A stretch of 64,000 nucleotides of DNA, from contig CALJVP010000009.1 of the NCBI GenBank assembly GCA_937773605.1, forward strand, positions 31,651-95,650, written 5' to 3'. Within the stretch, counting starts at the first letter, position 1; each line of letters opens with the position of its first letter. Below the pieces are notes generated by a model. It had not been told where the DNA came from. It did no database searches and saw only the letters and a program-made list of their open reading frames with translations. A program made the position numbers and the translations under genes. Positions 55,615 through 64,000 of this stretch are shown here, one piece after another. Source of the stretch: an uncultured SAR86 cluster bacterium. Its GTDB lineage: Bacteria; Pseudomonadota; Gammaproteobacteria; Magnimaribacterales; Magnimaribacteraceae.

Positions 55615-56598
55615 ATGCAGAAGAAGATTATTATAGATACCGACCCTGCCATGGGAACAAAAGGCGGAGATCCAGAAGATTGCTTTGCAATTATGATGGC
55701 TCTGAACTCCCCAGAGTTGGAAGTTGTAGGGATAACAACCGTTCAAGGCAATGTCCCTGTTGAAAGAGGTTACAGTAATGCAGCTTATCTTCTAAATGAA
55801 TTTAACAGAGAGATACCTTTGAAGGCAGGTCCTAGTCATACTTTTGATGAAGAAAGAAACAAAGAAAGGATCTGGCTAAGTCAGCGCGAGGACATGGAGC
55901 AACTAACACCTCTTCTAAAACCAGAGAAAGCAAAGGATGATGCAGCCTCATTTATTTACGAAAAGTGCAAACAAAACTCTGGTGAGATTGAATTAGTGAC
56001 CATAGGTCCACTAACAAATATAGCAATAGCACTATCAAATTATCCTGATTTAAAGGACCACATTCCTAAAATAACCATGATGGCAGGAGCGGCAAAGACT
56101 CCTGGCAACATAACCCCTTCTGCAGAATTTAATGTTTGGGCTGATCCTGAGGCGGCAGATGTGGTTTTTACATCCGGCATTCCGATAGTGATGATACCTT
56201 TAGATGTCTGTCATCAGACTAGAATGAGTCGTGAAGAATTAATTTCTATCGGCGACAACCCTCACCCCTTCTGTCAATTCATAAAAGAAGCAGTTGACCC
56301 TTGGATAAATATTCGAACGGACTTGATAAGTGATGAAGGTCTTCATTTATATGACTCCTTAGCAATGGCGAGTGTCATTTCTCCGAATCTTCTAACTTAC
56401 AAAAGCGCTTACGTCAGAACTGAAACTGCGGGGCTTCTGACAGCAGGAGAAACCGTATGTGAATTCAATGAATCCATCATGGGTAAAATACTAAAGCAAA
56501 AGTTTAATGCTGAAGTAGCACTGGAGCTAGACGTTGTGAGATTTAATCAATTATTCCAAGAAAGAGTGACCGGGTACTTAAGATCACTGAAAAGCTAA
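55615..56598 (+). CDS. Inosine-uridine preferring nucleoside hydrolase family
   Basis: Splits the N-glycosidic bond of ribonucleosides to base and ribose. I take ATG 55615 (MQKKIIIDTDPAMG), with AAGGA eight bases upstream, giving 327 aa; the TTG at 55591 is less likely. The calcium-binding DTDP motif has a longer loop (DTDPAMGTKGGDPEDCFAI) as in some bacterial branches; the FNVWADPEAADVVF and GPLTNIA segments are typical. The stop interlocks with the convergent acyl-CoA synthetase (CTAA read on both strands). It lies opposite a ribokinase and ADP-ribosylglycohydrolase operon, a sensible ribose salvage partner. Confidence 0.88.
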   Translation: MQKKIIIDTDPAMGTKGGDPEDCFAIMMALNSPELEVVGITTVQGNVPVERGYSNAAYLLNEFNREIPLKAGPSHTFDEERNKERIWLSQREDMEQLTPLLKPEKAKDDAASFIYEKCKQNSGEIELVTIGPLTNIAIALSNYPDLKDHIPKITMMAGAAKTPGNITPSAEFNVWADPEAADVVFTSGIPIVMIPLDVCHQTRMSREELISIGDNPHPFCQFIKEAVDPWINIRTDLISDEGLHLYDSLAMASVISPNLLTYKSAYVRTETAGLLTAGETVCEFNESIMGKILKQKFNAEVALELDVVRFNQLFQERVTGYLRSLKS

Positions 56599-58145
56599 TC
56601 CCAAAATCTCTTTTTCACTAAGTTTCTTTGAATTTTTCCCGTTGGCAGTCTGGGCAGTTCTTCCTCCCAGAATTCATAAGATTTTGGTCTTTTAAATCCT
56701 GATAATTTTTCTTCTGCCAAGGCCAATAACTCCTCTAATACAAGTTCATCGTTTGAGCCGGGTTCAAGATTAATGACTGCTTTTATCTCTTCTCCCCAAT
56801 CCTCATTCGGCACACCGATACAGCATACTTCAGCAACTTGATCATGCATCAATAAAATATTATCAATTTCTTGAGGGTATATATTGGTTCCTCCGGAAAT
56901 TATTGTGTCGGCGCTTCTGCCTGTTAGAAAGAAGAAACCATCTTCATCTCTGAAGCCAATGTCGCCCATAGTAAAAAAATCTCCCCAATAGGCACCTGAG
57001 GTTTTTTCTTTTGCTTTGTAGTATTCAAACCTACCTTTTGACGGTGCTTTAAAATAAATTGTTCCCTCTTTTCCTTCTTCTACTTGTTTGTGATCTTCAT
57101 CTAAAATAAGAACTTCTACGCCTTCATTGGCTTTTCCCACGCTCCCTGGTTTTTTAAGCCACTCTTCGGGGCCTATGTAACAACCTCCTCCTTCAGTGGC
57201 AGCATAATATTCGTACAACACGGGGCCCATTAAGTCGAGCATGGCTTTTTTTACTTCAACTGGACAGGGAGCAGCACCATGAATGATCCATTTTAGAGAA
57301 CTAAGATTGTATTTATTTCTTACCTCTTCTGGCAATCTTAAAACTCGATGAAACATAGTTGCTACCATGTGAGTATGAGTGCATTGGTATTCATCAATGA
57401 GTCTTAACATTTTTTCAGGATCCCACTTGTCCATAAGGTAAACACCAACACCTGACATCAAAGAAATATTAATATTCAAGCCTAGAGGGGCGGCGTGATA
57501 AGCCGGTCCAGGGCAAATGGAAAAATCAGTTTCGGGATTAAAGTTGGCTGTTTGCAAGACCAATTCTTCTAATTTTGACGGAGGAGGAGTTTCTTTTCTG
57601 AAAACTCCTTTTGGTCTGCCGGTTGTCCCTGAAGTATAAAGCATGGATTTTCCAGCCTCCGGATTCTCAATATTACCTGAGTCATGATTGTTTAAAGTTT
57701 CTTGGTAAGACTTAGCTAAGCCATGAACTCCATCAACAGCCAAAATCATTACGTTCGGAAGTTCTTTACTGATAGCCTCTATACTCTCACCAAAGATTGC
57801 ATCACAAACTAAAACTTTTGCTTCGCAATTATTTACTATGTAAACAACTTCCTCGGGCGTTAAATGCCAGTTGATAGGCGTTATCCTCAATCCAATTCTT
57901 AAAGGCCCAAAAAGTGCTTCTAAGAATTCCGGTCGATTCTTTGAAAGAATGGCTACGGCATCGCCCGCCTCAAGGCCTTCTTGACGAAGAAAATTTGCAA
58001 ACTTATTGCTATTCTCATTTAACTCTTTAAAAGTTCTTTCTCCGTGCTCGCTAATAATCGCCTTTTTTTCTGGGTGATTCTGAGCATGGTATGCGATACC
58101 CATTCCTACAGCGTTGTGTTCTTGAAGTGTCTCCATCTTATCCAA
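56595..58145 (-). CDS. AMP-dependent acyl-CoA synthetase/ligase
   Basis: 516 aa adenylate-forming enzyme. The Ser/Thr/Gly-rich loop is MLYTSGTTGRPKGV, followed by EYYAATEGGG, RDEDGFFFLTGRSADTIISGG and the catalytic Lys in LPRLPTGKIQRNL, all intact. It differs from the synthetase at 13.6-15.2 kb in sequence and context. Its start overlaps the dioxygenase stop by eight bases. The acid substrate is unknown; a branched or terpenoid acid would fit a phytanoyl-type neighbour, but this is inference. Confidence 0.9.
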   Translation of the reverse strand: MDKMETLQEHNAVGMGIAYHAQNHPEKKAIISEHGERTFKELNENSNKFANFLRQEGLEAGDAVAILSKNRPEFLEALFGPLRIGLRITPINWHLTPEEVVYIVNNCEAKVLVCDAIFGESIEAISKELPNVMILAVDGVHGLAKSYQETLNNHDSGNIENPEAGKSMLYTSGTTGRPKGVFRKETPPPSKLEELVLQTANFNPETDFSICPGPAYHAAPLGLNINISLMSGVGVYLMDKWDPEKMLRLIDEYQCTHTHMVATMFHRVLRLPEEVRNKYNLSSLKWIIHGAAPCPVEVKKAMLDLMGPVLYEYYAATEGGGCYIGPEEWLKKPGSVGKANEGVEVLILDEDHKQVEEGKEGTIYFKAPSKGRFEYYKAKEKTSGAYWGDFFTMGDIGFRDEDGFFFLTGRSADTIISGGTNIYPQEIDNILLMHDQVAEVCCIGVPNEDWGEEIKAVINLEPGSNDELVLEELLALAEEKLSGFKRPKSYEFWEEELPRLPTGKIQRNLVKKRFWD

Positions 58146-59133
58146 CCAGATCCCTTTGATAATCAGTAAGCTCTGGCTTGGATGGCCATTTATACTTATC
58201 TTTGTCGTTGGCTTCTAGAATCAGAGGAAATTCATCAGCATTTCTAAAAGTGTCAGACCAATTAGTAGTGGAAATTACCTTTTCGACGGCTTTCCTTCTT
58301 TGATTAATGACTTCTTCATTGGATCGATCTTTTGGCATCATGCAAATTAAAGATGCTGCTCTTATAAGGCTTTTGGCACCTTCTGGTAACTTATCACCGG
58401 AATTACTGCAGTGAATTGTTCTAGAATCCCAAAGCAACATATCCCCAGGTTCCATGTGACACATAAGAGGCCTTTCGGACGAGAGTTTTGGGTCATCATT
58501 AGGGAAACGAAAATGGTCTATTCCCAGAGGCAATTTAGACAGCCTTTCTTTGTATTCAGAAGGGATATTTTTAAAGAAACGATGCGAACCTGGCACTACA
58601 ACATTACCCCCTATGTCTTTAGAAGTTGGTAAAAGATTTACAAGTCCTTGTATGCACTGCTTTCCGGGTCTTGTTATTGGATGTTGATCAATATGAAACC
58701 AAGATTGTCCGCTCTCAGTTTTCCAGTTCGGATTAATGTTCCAAGGTCTCCAAAGAGAAACTCCATCAAAGCTAGTTAATAACTCGTCTGTGCCCCAAAT
58801 CTTGGCGAAGGCTTTTTTTACATTAGGAATACTTCTTAAAAACCATTGAGATTCAGAATGCCCTATACCGTAGCTTGGCAGTATTCCTCCATGGGCAGAG
58901 GTTGGCCATCGATCATCTTCCCAAGTCTTCGGATCCTTCCGATCAATTCCTGTCCCAAGATTCTCCAAATAATCCCATAAGAGGCTGAGTGTTTTTTCAG
59001 CTTCTTTTTTTGTTAGGGTTTCTTTGAGAATAACGTATCCGTGCTGATCTAAGTAAGCAACACTTTCAGATGAGCCAGGTTCAAATCTCTCTACGTGCTT
59101 ATATTCTATTTCAACATTCCAATTGCCTTCCAT
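58138..59133 (-). CDS. Phytanoyl-CoA dioxygenase (PhyH) family protein
   Basis: 331 aa Fe(II)/2-oxoglutarate dioxygenase. LDQHGYVILKETLTKKEAE is the family start, the metal pair lies in WFHIDQHP (HxD) and the distal His in DSRTIHCSNSG. It hydroxylates an unknown substrate: family members act on phytanoyl-CoA, small amines, ectoine or aromatic compounds. Eight-base overlap with the acyl-CoA synthetase and a 34-base gap from ribokinase place it in a five-gene minus-strand operon. Confidence 0.86.
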   Translation of the reverse strand: MEGNWNVEIEYKHVERFEPGSSESVAYLDQHGYVILKETLTKKEAEKTLSLLWDYLENLGTGIDRKDPKTWEDDRWPTSAHGGILPSYGIGHSESQWFLRSIPNVKKAFAKIWGTDELLTSFDGVSLWRPWNINPNWKTESGQSWFHIDQHPITRPGKQCIQGLVNLLPTSKDIGGNVVVPGSHRFFKNIPSEYKERLSKLPLGIDHFRFPNDDPKLSSERPLMCHMEPGDMLLWDSRTIHCSNSGDKLPEGAKSLIRAASLICMMPKDRSNEEVINQRRKAVEKVISTTNWSDTFRNADEFPLILEANDKDKYKWPSKPELTDYQRDLVG

Positions 59134-59167
59134 ATTCTCCCCTTGGTAAGAAATTAGATTAATTAAT

Positions 59168-60082
59168 TTAAATAAAATTTACAACTTCTTCTAAGAAGGG
59201 CATTGAAGCAGAAGCACCTTTCTTTGTTACAGACAGTGCCGCAGCTTTGTTAGCGAAATAAGCTGCATCAACTAAATTACCGTGGGCTAGATACTGAGCT
59301 GCCAAAGCCCCGACAAAACAATCCCCAGAACCGGTTGTATCTACTGGCAACACATCCAGACCAGGAATCAAAGTTCCTATTTTATTCTCGTAAACGAAAA
59401 CCCCTTGAGATCCTAAAGTGACAATGACTGACTGACTGCTCGTTAAAGCTATTTTCTCTAATGACTTAATAAGCACTGTTGACGTCAATTGTCCTGATGG
59501 ACTCTCTCCACTTAAAGTAGCCAATTCTGTCTCATTCATTATCAAAAGATCAGATTCATCCATTAGAGAGTTACTTAGGTTGTGAACAGGGGCTGTGTTT
59601 AAAATACGATAACAATCAAACTTTTTAGATCTTTTGAAGAGTTTCTCCGTTTCTCCAGAAGGCGTTTCAAGTTGGGCTATTAAGATCTTGGAAGAAATGA
59701 GAGTTTCTTCTGTAACCTGATCTGAATTAACAAGAGCATTGGCCCCTAAAATTACTATAATTTGATTTTGCGAGGTCTCCTCGAAAACATTTATGAAGGC
59801 TGTTCCGGAATCTTCTGAAGACCTTTGTACTGCTGAAATATCAACAGCTTCTTTTTTGAGTGCATCCAGCAGTTCATTTCCGAAAACATCGTTGCCTACT
59901 TTCCCCACGAAAGAAACAGGGACGCCTAATCTTGAAATAGCCACCGCTTGATTAGCACCCTTGCCTCCTTGAAAAGTTTCAAAACTGCTACCTATTACCG
60001 TTTCACCTTTTTGAGGTTCTTTGGCCGAGTAAACAACCAAATCCATGTTGATACTTCCGAATACAGTGATTTCAGAAGACAT
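59168..60082 (-). CDS. rbsK: Ribokinase (PfkB family)
   Basis: 304 aa sugar kinase that phosphorylates D-ribose to ribose 5-phosphate. The substrate-binding GGKGANQAVA (about 38-47), the second signature DTTGSGDCFVGALA (catalytic Asp) and LNTAPV are typical of ribokinase. It starts six bases after the ADP-ribosylglycohydrolase gene. No rbsD or ribose ABC genes are seen, so ribose probably comes from intracellular hydrolysis rather than import. Confidence 0.88.
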   Translation of the reverse strand: MSSEITVFGSINMDLVVYSAKEPQKGETVIGSSFETFQGGKGANQAVAISRLGVPVSFVGKVGNDVFGNELLDALKKEAVDISAVQRSSEDSGTAFINVFEETSQNQIIVILGANALVNSDQVTEETLISSKILIAQLETPSGETEKLFKRSKKFDCYRILNTAPVHNLSNSLMDESDLLIMNETELATLSGESPSGQLTSTVLIKSLEKIALTSSQSVIVTLGSQGVFVYENKIGTLIPGLDVLPVDTTGSGDCFVGALAAQYLAHGNLVDAAYFANKAAALSVTKKGASASMPFLEEVVNFI

Positions 60083-60088
60083 GAAGAT

Positions 60089-61156
60089 TTAATCTAAATC
60101 TTTTATAGAAGAAAAACTTTCGACCAAGGCACAAGTTCTCTTAACCAAATCATCAAGTTGCAACTCACCCACTCCGGCAATGGAAGTGTTGACTCTGCCT
60201 TGCCATGGGTCTGTCCATAAGGAAGGTATGGATTGTTTATCAAGCCCTATTAATCCACCAACCGTTGCACCCGTGCAATCCGTGTCCCAACCGCAGCAAA
60301 TGGTTTCTCCTATGGCCTCATCAAAAGAGTCTTGAAAAGACAAAAAAGCCCAAACCACAACTGCCAGATTATTTAGGCTGTGAACGGGTGACATGTCTCC
60401 GTAAAAATCATGGATTTTTGAAGGATCCTTTCCTTGATTCTCAATCCCTATCTTGACTGCGGCAACAGCCTCAGACTCTTGATCAATCAATGACAAAGCA
60501 GCATCAACTGCCTCTTCCCTTGAAGATGAAACCGGAACTAACGCACAAAGAGCAGCGATAAAAGCAGAAGCTTCCACGGCACAATCTCTGTGGGACAAAC
60601 GGGCATCTTGTCTTGCCAGCTCTGCTGCTAGCTTTGGTTTACCTGGCAAAACCCAACCGTACATATCTATTCTTATTTGAGCACCTATCCAATCGTTATA
60701 TTCACTATTGTTTATTTCTTCCAAATCAAAATTACGCTTTCCTCCAAATTGATAAGCCATATCGGATTTCTCAATTAATTTTAAATAAGATTCTCGCTCT
60801 GCGGTAAAAGTTGCTCCCACTGGCAATAAATTAATCCAAGATCTAGCAACATCATCAGTGTTCAGTTCAGTTCCGTGTTGCTCAAGCATCATTAAACCTA
60901 AAACACTATAAGTAATATCATCATCAGCTTCTGCTTTGTCCATCATGCCTAAACAACACCTTTTATTAGCCCCTCTTATCATTTCATGGTCCATGGGGCG
61001 TACGTAATTACGCAAAGGTAGTGAACCAGATTCAGATAAATAATTATTTAAACCTACTCTGCCTTCTCTCATGGAAATCATTTCCACTGGTTTTCCTAAC
61101 AAACAACCTGATATTCTTCCTTCCCATGCTGCTTTAATGGTTTGCTCTACCGACAT
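60089..61156 (-). CDS. ADP-ribosylglycohydrolase (DraG) family protein
   Basis: 355 aa all-helical di-magnesium hydrolase of the DraG/ARH3 family. Metal ligands are visible in DDDITYSVLGL and GWDTDCTGATVGGLIG; the N-terminal GRISGCLLGKPVEM is typical. Members remove ADP-ribose from proteins or hydrolyse related ribosyl compounds. No DraT partner is in the window. With ribokinase next to it and a nucleoside hydrolase facing, a salvage role that releases ribose from ribosides is a plausible alternative to protein de-ADP-ribosylation. Confidence 0.88.
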   Translation of the reverse strand: MSVEQTIKAAWEGRISGCLLGKPVEMISMREGRVGLNNYLSESGSLPLRNYVRPMDHEMIRGANKRCCLGMMDKAEADDDITYSVLGLMMLEQHGTELNTDDVARSWINLLPVGATFTAERESYLKLIEKSDMAYQFGGKRNFDLEEINNSEYNDWIGAQIRIDMYGWVLPGKPKLAAELARQDARLSHRDCAVEASAFIAALCALVPVSSSREEAVDAALSLIDQESEAVAAVKIGIENQGKDPSKIHDFYGDMSPVHSLNNLAVVVWAFLSFQDSFDEAIGETICCGWDTDCTGATVGGLIGLDKQSIPSLWTDPWQGRVNTSIAGVGELQLDDLVKRTCALVESFSSIKDLD

Positions 61157-61187
61157 ACTCTCTCTCCAATCTCAACTATTAAGTTAT

Positions 61188-61742
61188 TTAATCCAAAATC
61201 TCATCTTCTCCAACCTCATCCAATAAATCCATTTCATCTTCAAACATCAATGTACCAACATCTTCCATCCTGTCCACGTAAAGCATTCCAATTAAGTGAT
61301 CCAACTCGTGTTGAAAGACAGTCGCCAGAAATTCTTCAAGAACAATACTTTGCTGATTTGCAAATTCATCCAAGTAGTCAATTTTTATTTTTTTTGGCCT
61401 TTCAACGTAACCCCTGAGTCCGGGAACACTGAGACACCCCTCCCAGAAACCTTGAAGGTCATTATCTATAACAGAGATTTGAGGATTAAATATGATGAAA
61501 GAGTCAGAAGCTTCGGCTTCAGGATATCGCTCGGATTCAGAAGAAAGCTCAATAATTGCGAGTTGCTTTGATACGCCGATTTGAGGTGCTGCTAAACCTA
61601 TACCTCCAGCTAACTCCAGAGTATCCCACATATCTTCTAACAGAGTTTTTGTGTCCTCAGATAAAATTTCATCTTCCTCAAATTTAGAAGCGACCTGCCT
61701 TAAGACAGGATTGCCCATTTTTAAAATTCTTTGTGCGGTCAT
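61188..61742 (-). CDS. def: Peptide deformylase
   Basis: Removes the formyl group from the initiator Met of nascent proteins. I take ATG 61742 (MTAQRILKMGNPVLRQVA), giving 184 aa; the longer track start adds MYGDSI, which does not fit the family. The three motifs GIGLAAPQIG, EGCLSVPG and QHELDHLIG (Cys and two His for iron/zinc, catalytic Glu) are intact. It is not next to fmt as usual; it heads the operon with ADP-ribosylglycohydrolase. It may be a second def copy; I cannot see the rest of the genome. Confidence 0.93.
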   Translation of the reverse strand: MTAQRILKMGNPVLRQVASKFEEDEILSEDTKTLLEDMWDTLELAGGIGLAAPQIGVSKQLAIIELSSESERYPEAEASDSFIIFNPQISVIDNDLQGFWEGCLSVPGLRGYVERPKKIKIDYLDEFANQQSIVLEEFLATVFQHELDHLIGMLYVDRMEDVGTLMFEDEMDLLDEVGEDEILD

Positions 61743-61853
61743 TATCGAGTCTCCATACATTGAAATATAACTTAGATGGTAATAAATCTCATTCTACTTT
61801 TGAGATTAAGTCTCATTGGGAGTTGTAAGAAATCTTTGTGTTATTTTTACCTA

Positions 61854-62093
61854 ATGAATAAACCTAACGTTGTGCAAAAATTCCCTTTCAAAACTTCTGT
61901 CGAAGCCAATAAGAAATACTACTGGTGTAAATGCGGTCTGAGTTCTAAACAACCCTTTTGCGATGGTTCGCACGAAGGGACTGATTTTTTACCTGAAAAA
62001 GTAACTTTCGAAACCGACAAAGACGTTTATTTCTGCGGATGCAAAATGAGTAACAATGGTGCAATGTGTGATGGCACCCATAAAGACTTATAA
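61854..62093 (+). CDS. Double CDGSH-type iron-sulfur protein
   Basis: 79 aa from ATG 61854 (MNKPNVVQKFPF); the longer track start adds a hydrophobic stretch unlikely to be translated. Two CDGSH motifs are present: CKCGLSSKQPFCDGSH and CGCKMSNNGAMCDGTH. Each should bind one [2Fe-2S] cluster with three Cys and one His. Such small soluble proteins are redox or cluster-transfer proteins of uncertain role. It is monocistronic between the divergent def operon and the convergent amine oxidase gene. Confidence 0.88.
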   Translation: MNKPNVVQKFPFKTSVEANKKYYWCKCGLSSKQPFCDGSHEGTDFLPEKVTFETDKDVYFCGCKMSNNGAMCDGTHKDL

Positions 62094-62111
62094 ATAAAAT
62101 CTGAGTCTTTC

Positions 62112-64000
62112 TTAGTCCTTATTGGATTTACTTTCTCCCTTGCACGTTGGGGGAAGATTTATTGTTGGGTTTTGATCAAAGAAACCAACCGGAATTAAAT
62201 GGAACCCGCAATACTCCGCAGGCATTACCGGCCAATCTTCAGGCCTAGGAGTATGCGTAACTCCAAAGGTGTGCCAAGTCACTAAGTCGCACTCTCTGAT
62301 GTCTCTATCGGATGAAGTAATGTCATCTAAACCTCCTTGACCAGAATGCATGACTGAATGAGACCCGCCAGCAGCCATTTCCTCTTTGTGGAAAGGAGTA
62401 GCCCAAAGGTTATGTTTTGAAAAAGAAGCTCTTTTACCTGGAGGTGAATCAGGGTGAGCTAATAAAGTAGGTGTATTGCCTGGAAGGAGTTTATAACCTA
62501 CGGGCATTCCCAGAGAATTGGTCTTATTAGGGTTAATTATTTTCCAAACCCTACTTGAAGAAGGCGAGATGTCCCTTTTGGCTTCACTTTCCTTCTTTAA
62601 ATGAGTTGATACAGCTTTAAATTGCATACCGTGAGGATTTTCGTCAGTAACTGGCAAAGCCTCTATATTGGACTCTAGTAATTGATTGTTTCCTCCTTCA
62701 AGATCCCAATCCAACCTGACGCAAAATAAATGTTGATGAAGAGGAGATACTAATTCATCAGTGATTCTAAAATCTTGATCGTTTCGGTGCGTCTTTTCAT
62801 CATAAGCACTGATGCCAACAATACCGGTCAATTTAACTTCGCATTCAATATTTCCATCAAGATAAAGGTACCAAAATAAACCGTAATCATAATTACCTAT
62901 AGTGGCTAAAGAACTTATAACTAATCTTCTTGATCTTCTGACCTCATTAGCTCCCCCGCCCATGTCTGTGTGCTTCCATTGAATCCCAAAATCTTCTTCA
63001 TGAATGCAGATGGCATTCTTAACAGTGTGGGCTGATCCATCATAACTAAATAGATTTGCGTCTAGATAGTGAATCTCTCCTAAACAGTCGCAACCTAGAG
63101 TCAAAGAATTTAGCATGGTTCCAAAACCATACTCAGTACCGTCATGCACAGCCTTCCAACTATGCATCGGATCTGCTGTTCCATACGGCACTACCATGTC
63201 AGATAGAGCGGCCCTGTGCAATATTGGCCTTCCATTTAAAGATAATTGATGAAGGACAGGCCCTTCATCGGGGTGAACAGAGATTCTAGCCTGCCAACCT
63301 TCCCAATTAATCCGATTGCCATCTATATTAAAACCTGGGCCGTCAGGTTGCGTAATATCAATCTTTTTTGGATGCTCTCTTAATTCAGATTGAGAATCCG
63401 CGTCATACCTAGCATGAGCTTTCGGTACAGGTACAACTCCGAAGTCTTCAACCTGAGTTACCTTCTTTAAGGTTAAATCCACATGGGAAATTACTCCATT
63501 TATAGGTTTAGCGTAGCCATTGTCTGATTCATTTTCTTTTACAAAGGATATTAATTTAAGAGCTCTATGACCTTTCTTAATACTCTCATGGACAACTCCT
63601 CCCGCAGGCCAAGGATCGATTTGAATAAGCTTCATATCAGAAATACCTCGCTTACTTAAAGCATCCTGATAATCTTTATTGGCTTTAGTTAACTCTTGTG
63701 CCAGATATATTTCTGGAAAACTATAAGGAACTTGAGCCTCCTGAGGCACACGTTCGAAACTACTGACTTCATTAGTATTCATATCTAAAATAGCAACAAA
63801 ACCCCCATCAGAATTAGAATCTACACCGCGAATTTTTAACTGCCTTGGAAACTCTTCACCTGAATTGTAAGTTCTAATAAATGCCTTCTCAGGTTCGACC
63901 AAACTGATATTAATAAAAATAGTATTTTCATCAAAGCCTTCGCGGGATTTGCATAAATCAGCTGCTTTATTTATTTCTTCTGCGGTTATTTGATCTAACG
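62112..64000 (-). CDS. Copper amine oxidase (partial, N-terminus beyond window)
   Basis: The track starts at an internal TTG (63902), but the frame stays open to the right edge with LDQITAEEINKAADLC, the usual N-terminal part of primary-amine oxidases, so the gene is partial. Oxidative deamination of primary amines gives aldehyde, ammonia and H2O2. The TPQ-forming Tyr lies in GNYDYGLF, the copper His pair in HQHLFCVRLDW, a third His in WHTFGVTHTPRPEDWP, and the LGCDCLGEIHYLD segment is conserved. No signal peptide can be judged. Substrate is unknown (tyramine, phenethylamine or a methylamine are options). Confidence 0.92.
   Translation of the reverse strand, partial: LDQITAEEINKAADLCKSREGFDENTIFINISLVEPEKAFIRTYNSGEEFPRQLKIRGVDSNSDGGFVAILDMNTNEVSSFERVPQEAQVPYSFPEIYLAQELTKANKDYQDALSKRGISDMKLIQIDPWPAGGVVHESIKKGHRALKLISFVKENESDNGYAKPINGVISHVDLTLKKVTQVEDFGVVPVPKAHARYDADSQSELREHPKKIDITQPDGPGFNIDGNRINWEGWQARISVHPDEGPVLHQLSLNGRPILHRAALSDMVVPYGTADPMHSWKAVHDGTEYGFGTMLNSLTLGCDCLGEIHYLDANLFSYDGSAHTVKNAICIHEEDFGIQWKHTDMGGGANEVRRSRRLVISSLATIGNYDYGLFWYLYLDGNIECEVKLTGIVGISAYDEKTHRNDQDFRITDELVSPLHQHLFCVRLDWDLEGGNNQLLESNIEALPVTDENPHGMQFKAVSTHLKKESEAKRDISPSSSRVWKIINPNKTNSLGMPVGYKLLPGNTPTLLAHPDSPPGKRASFSKHNLWATPFHKEEMAAGGSHSVMHSGQGGLDDITSSDRDIRECDLVTWHTFGVTHTPRPEDWPVMPAEYCGFHLIPVGFFDQNPTINLPPTCKGESKSNKD

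Noticed and set aside
56595-56598. Interlocking convergent stop codons (CTAA) as a regulatory element
   Set aside because: Common in compact genomes; no hairpin or other sign of function.

Overview
The window is a gene-dense, AT-rich stretch of bacterial chromosome with short intergenic gaps and no insertion sequence, prophage or CRISPR array that I can see. The gene content and order (tRNA-tuf-tRNA-Trp-secE-nusG-rplKAJL-rpoBC; rnr-rlmB; lpxC-secA-argJ; coaE-yacG), a TonB-dependent receptor and many osmolyte/methyl-group genes point to a free-living marine gammaproteobacterium with a streamlined genome, of the SAR86 or a similar oligotrophic type. That lineage call is inference; no database search was possible.

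Layout. 1-10.8 kb (minus strand): transcription/translation superoperon, from tRNA-Tyr and tRNA-Thr through tuf, tRNA-Trp, secE, nusG, the L11/L1 and L10/L12 genes (with a recognisable L10 leader) to rpoB and a partial rpoC running off the left edge. 10.9-12.2 kb: a biotin ligase gene split by a frameshift, tRNA-Thr(UGU) and a decayed partial copy of it. 12.2-15.4 kb (minus): acyl-CoA synthetase, GST, NIPSNAP and lipoprotein operon plus a tiny membrane protein. 15.5-23.2 kb (plus): rnr, rlmB, lpxC, secA, argJ. 23.2-29.2 kb: yacG, coaE, a hydrolase, an Nramp-like transporter paired with a class III aminotransferase, a secreted EEP-fold protein and a divergent shikimate kinase.

29.3-48.8 kb is the most notable region. 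A minus-strand operon encodes a TPR-sulfotransferase, a BCCT transporter with an intact trimethylammonium-type aromatic box, a dimethylglycine/sarcosine-dehydrogenase-like flavoprotein and a DmdA-like tetrahydrofolate (THF) methyltransferase. A TonB receptor gene lies upstream behind its own terminator. Divergent from it, a plus-strand operon encodes formate-THF ligase, NAD formate dehydrogenase, glutathione-dependent formaldehyde dehydrogenase and a second DmdA-like protein. A MetF-type reductase and a gamma-butyrobetaine-hydroxylase-like dioxygenase follow. Together these can plausibly import a methylated onium osmolyte, transfer its methyl groups to THF and burn them to CO2, with ATP (Fhs run in reverse) and NADH as yield. 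A 10-bp motif (AACTAATTAC) recurs in the two regulatory regions of this island.

48.9-64 kb: tRNA-Ala, crotonase, SDR, M28 peptidase lipoprotein, a redoxin/cytochrome c/copper-monooxygenase fusion next to a carboxylesterase, and a minus-strand run of deformylase, ADP-ribosylglycohydrolase, ribokinase, phytanoyl-CoA-type dioxygenase and acyl-CoA synthetase, with a convergent nucleoside hydrolase. A double-CDGSH protein and a partial copper amine oxidase lie at the right edge.

Start codons were moved inward from the ORF-track start for nusG, secA, the redoxin fusion, the nucleoside hydrolase, def and the CDGSH gene. The first gene (rpoC) and last gene (amine oxidase) are truncated by the window.
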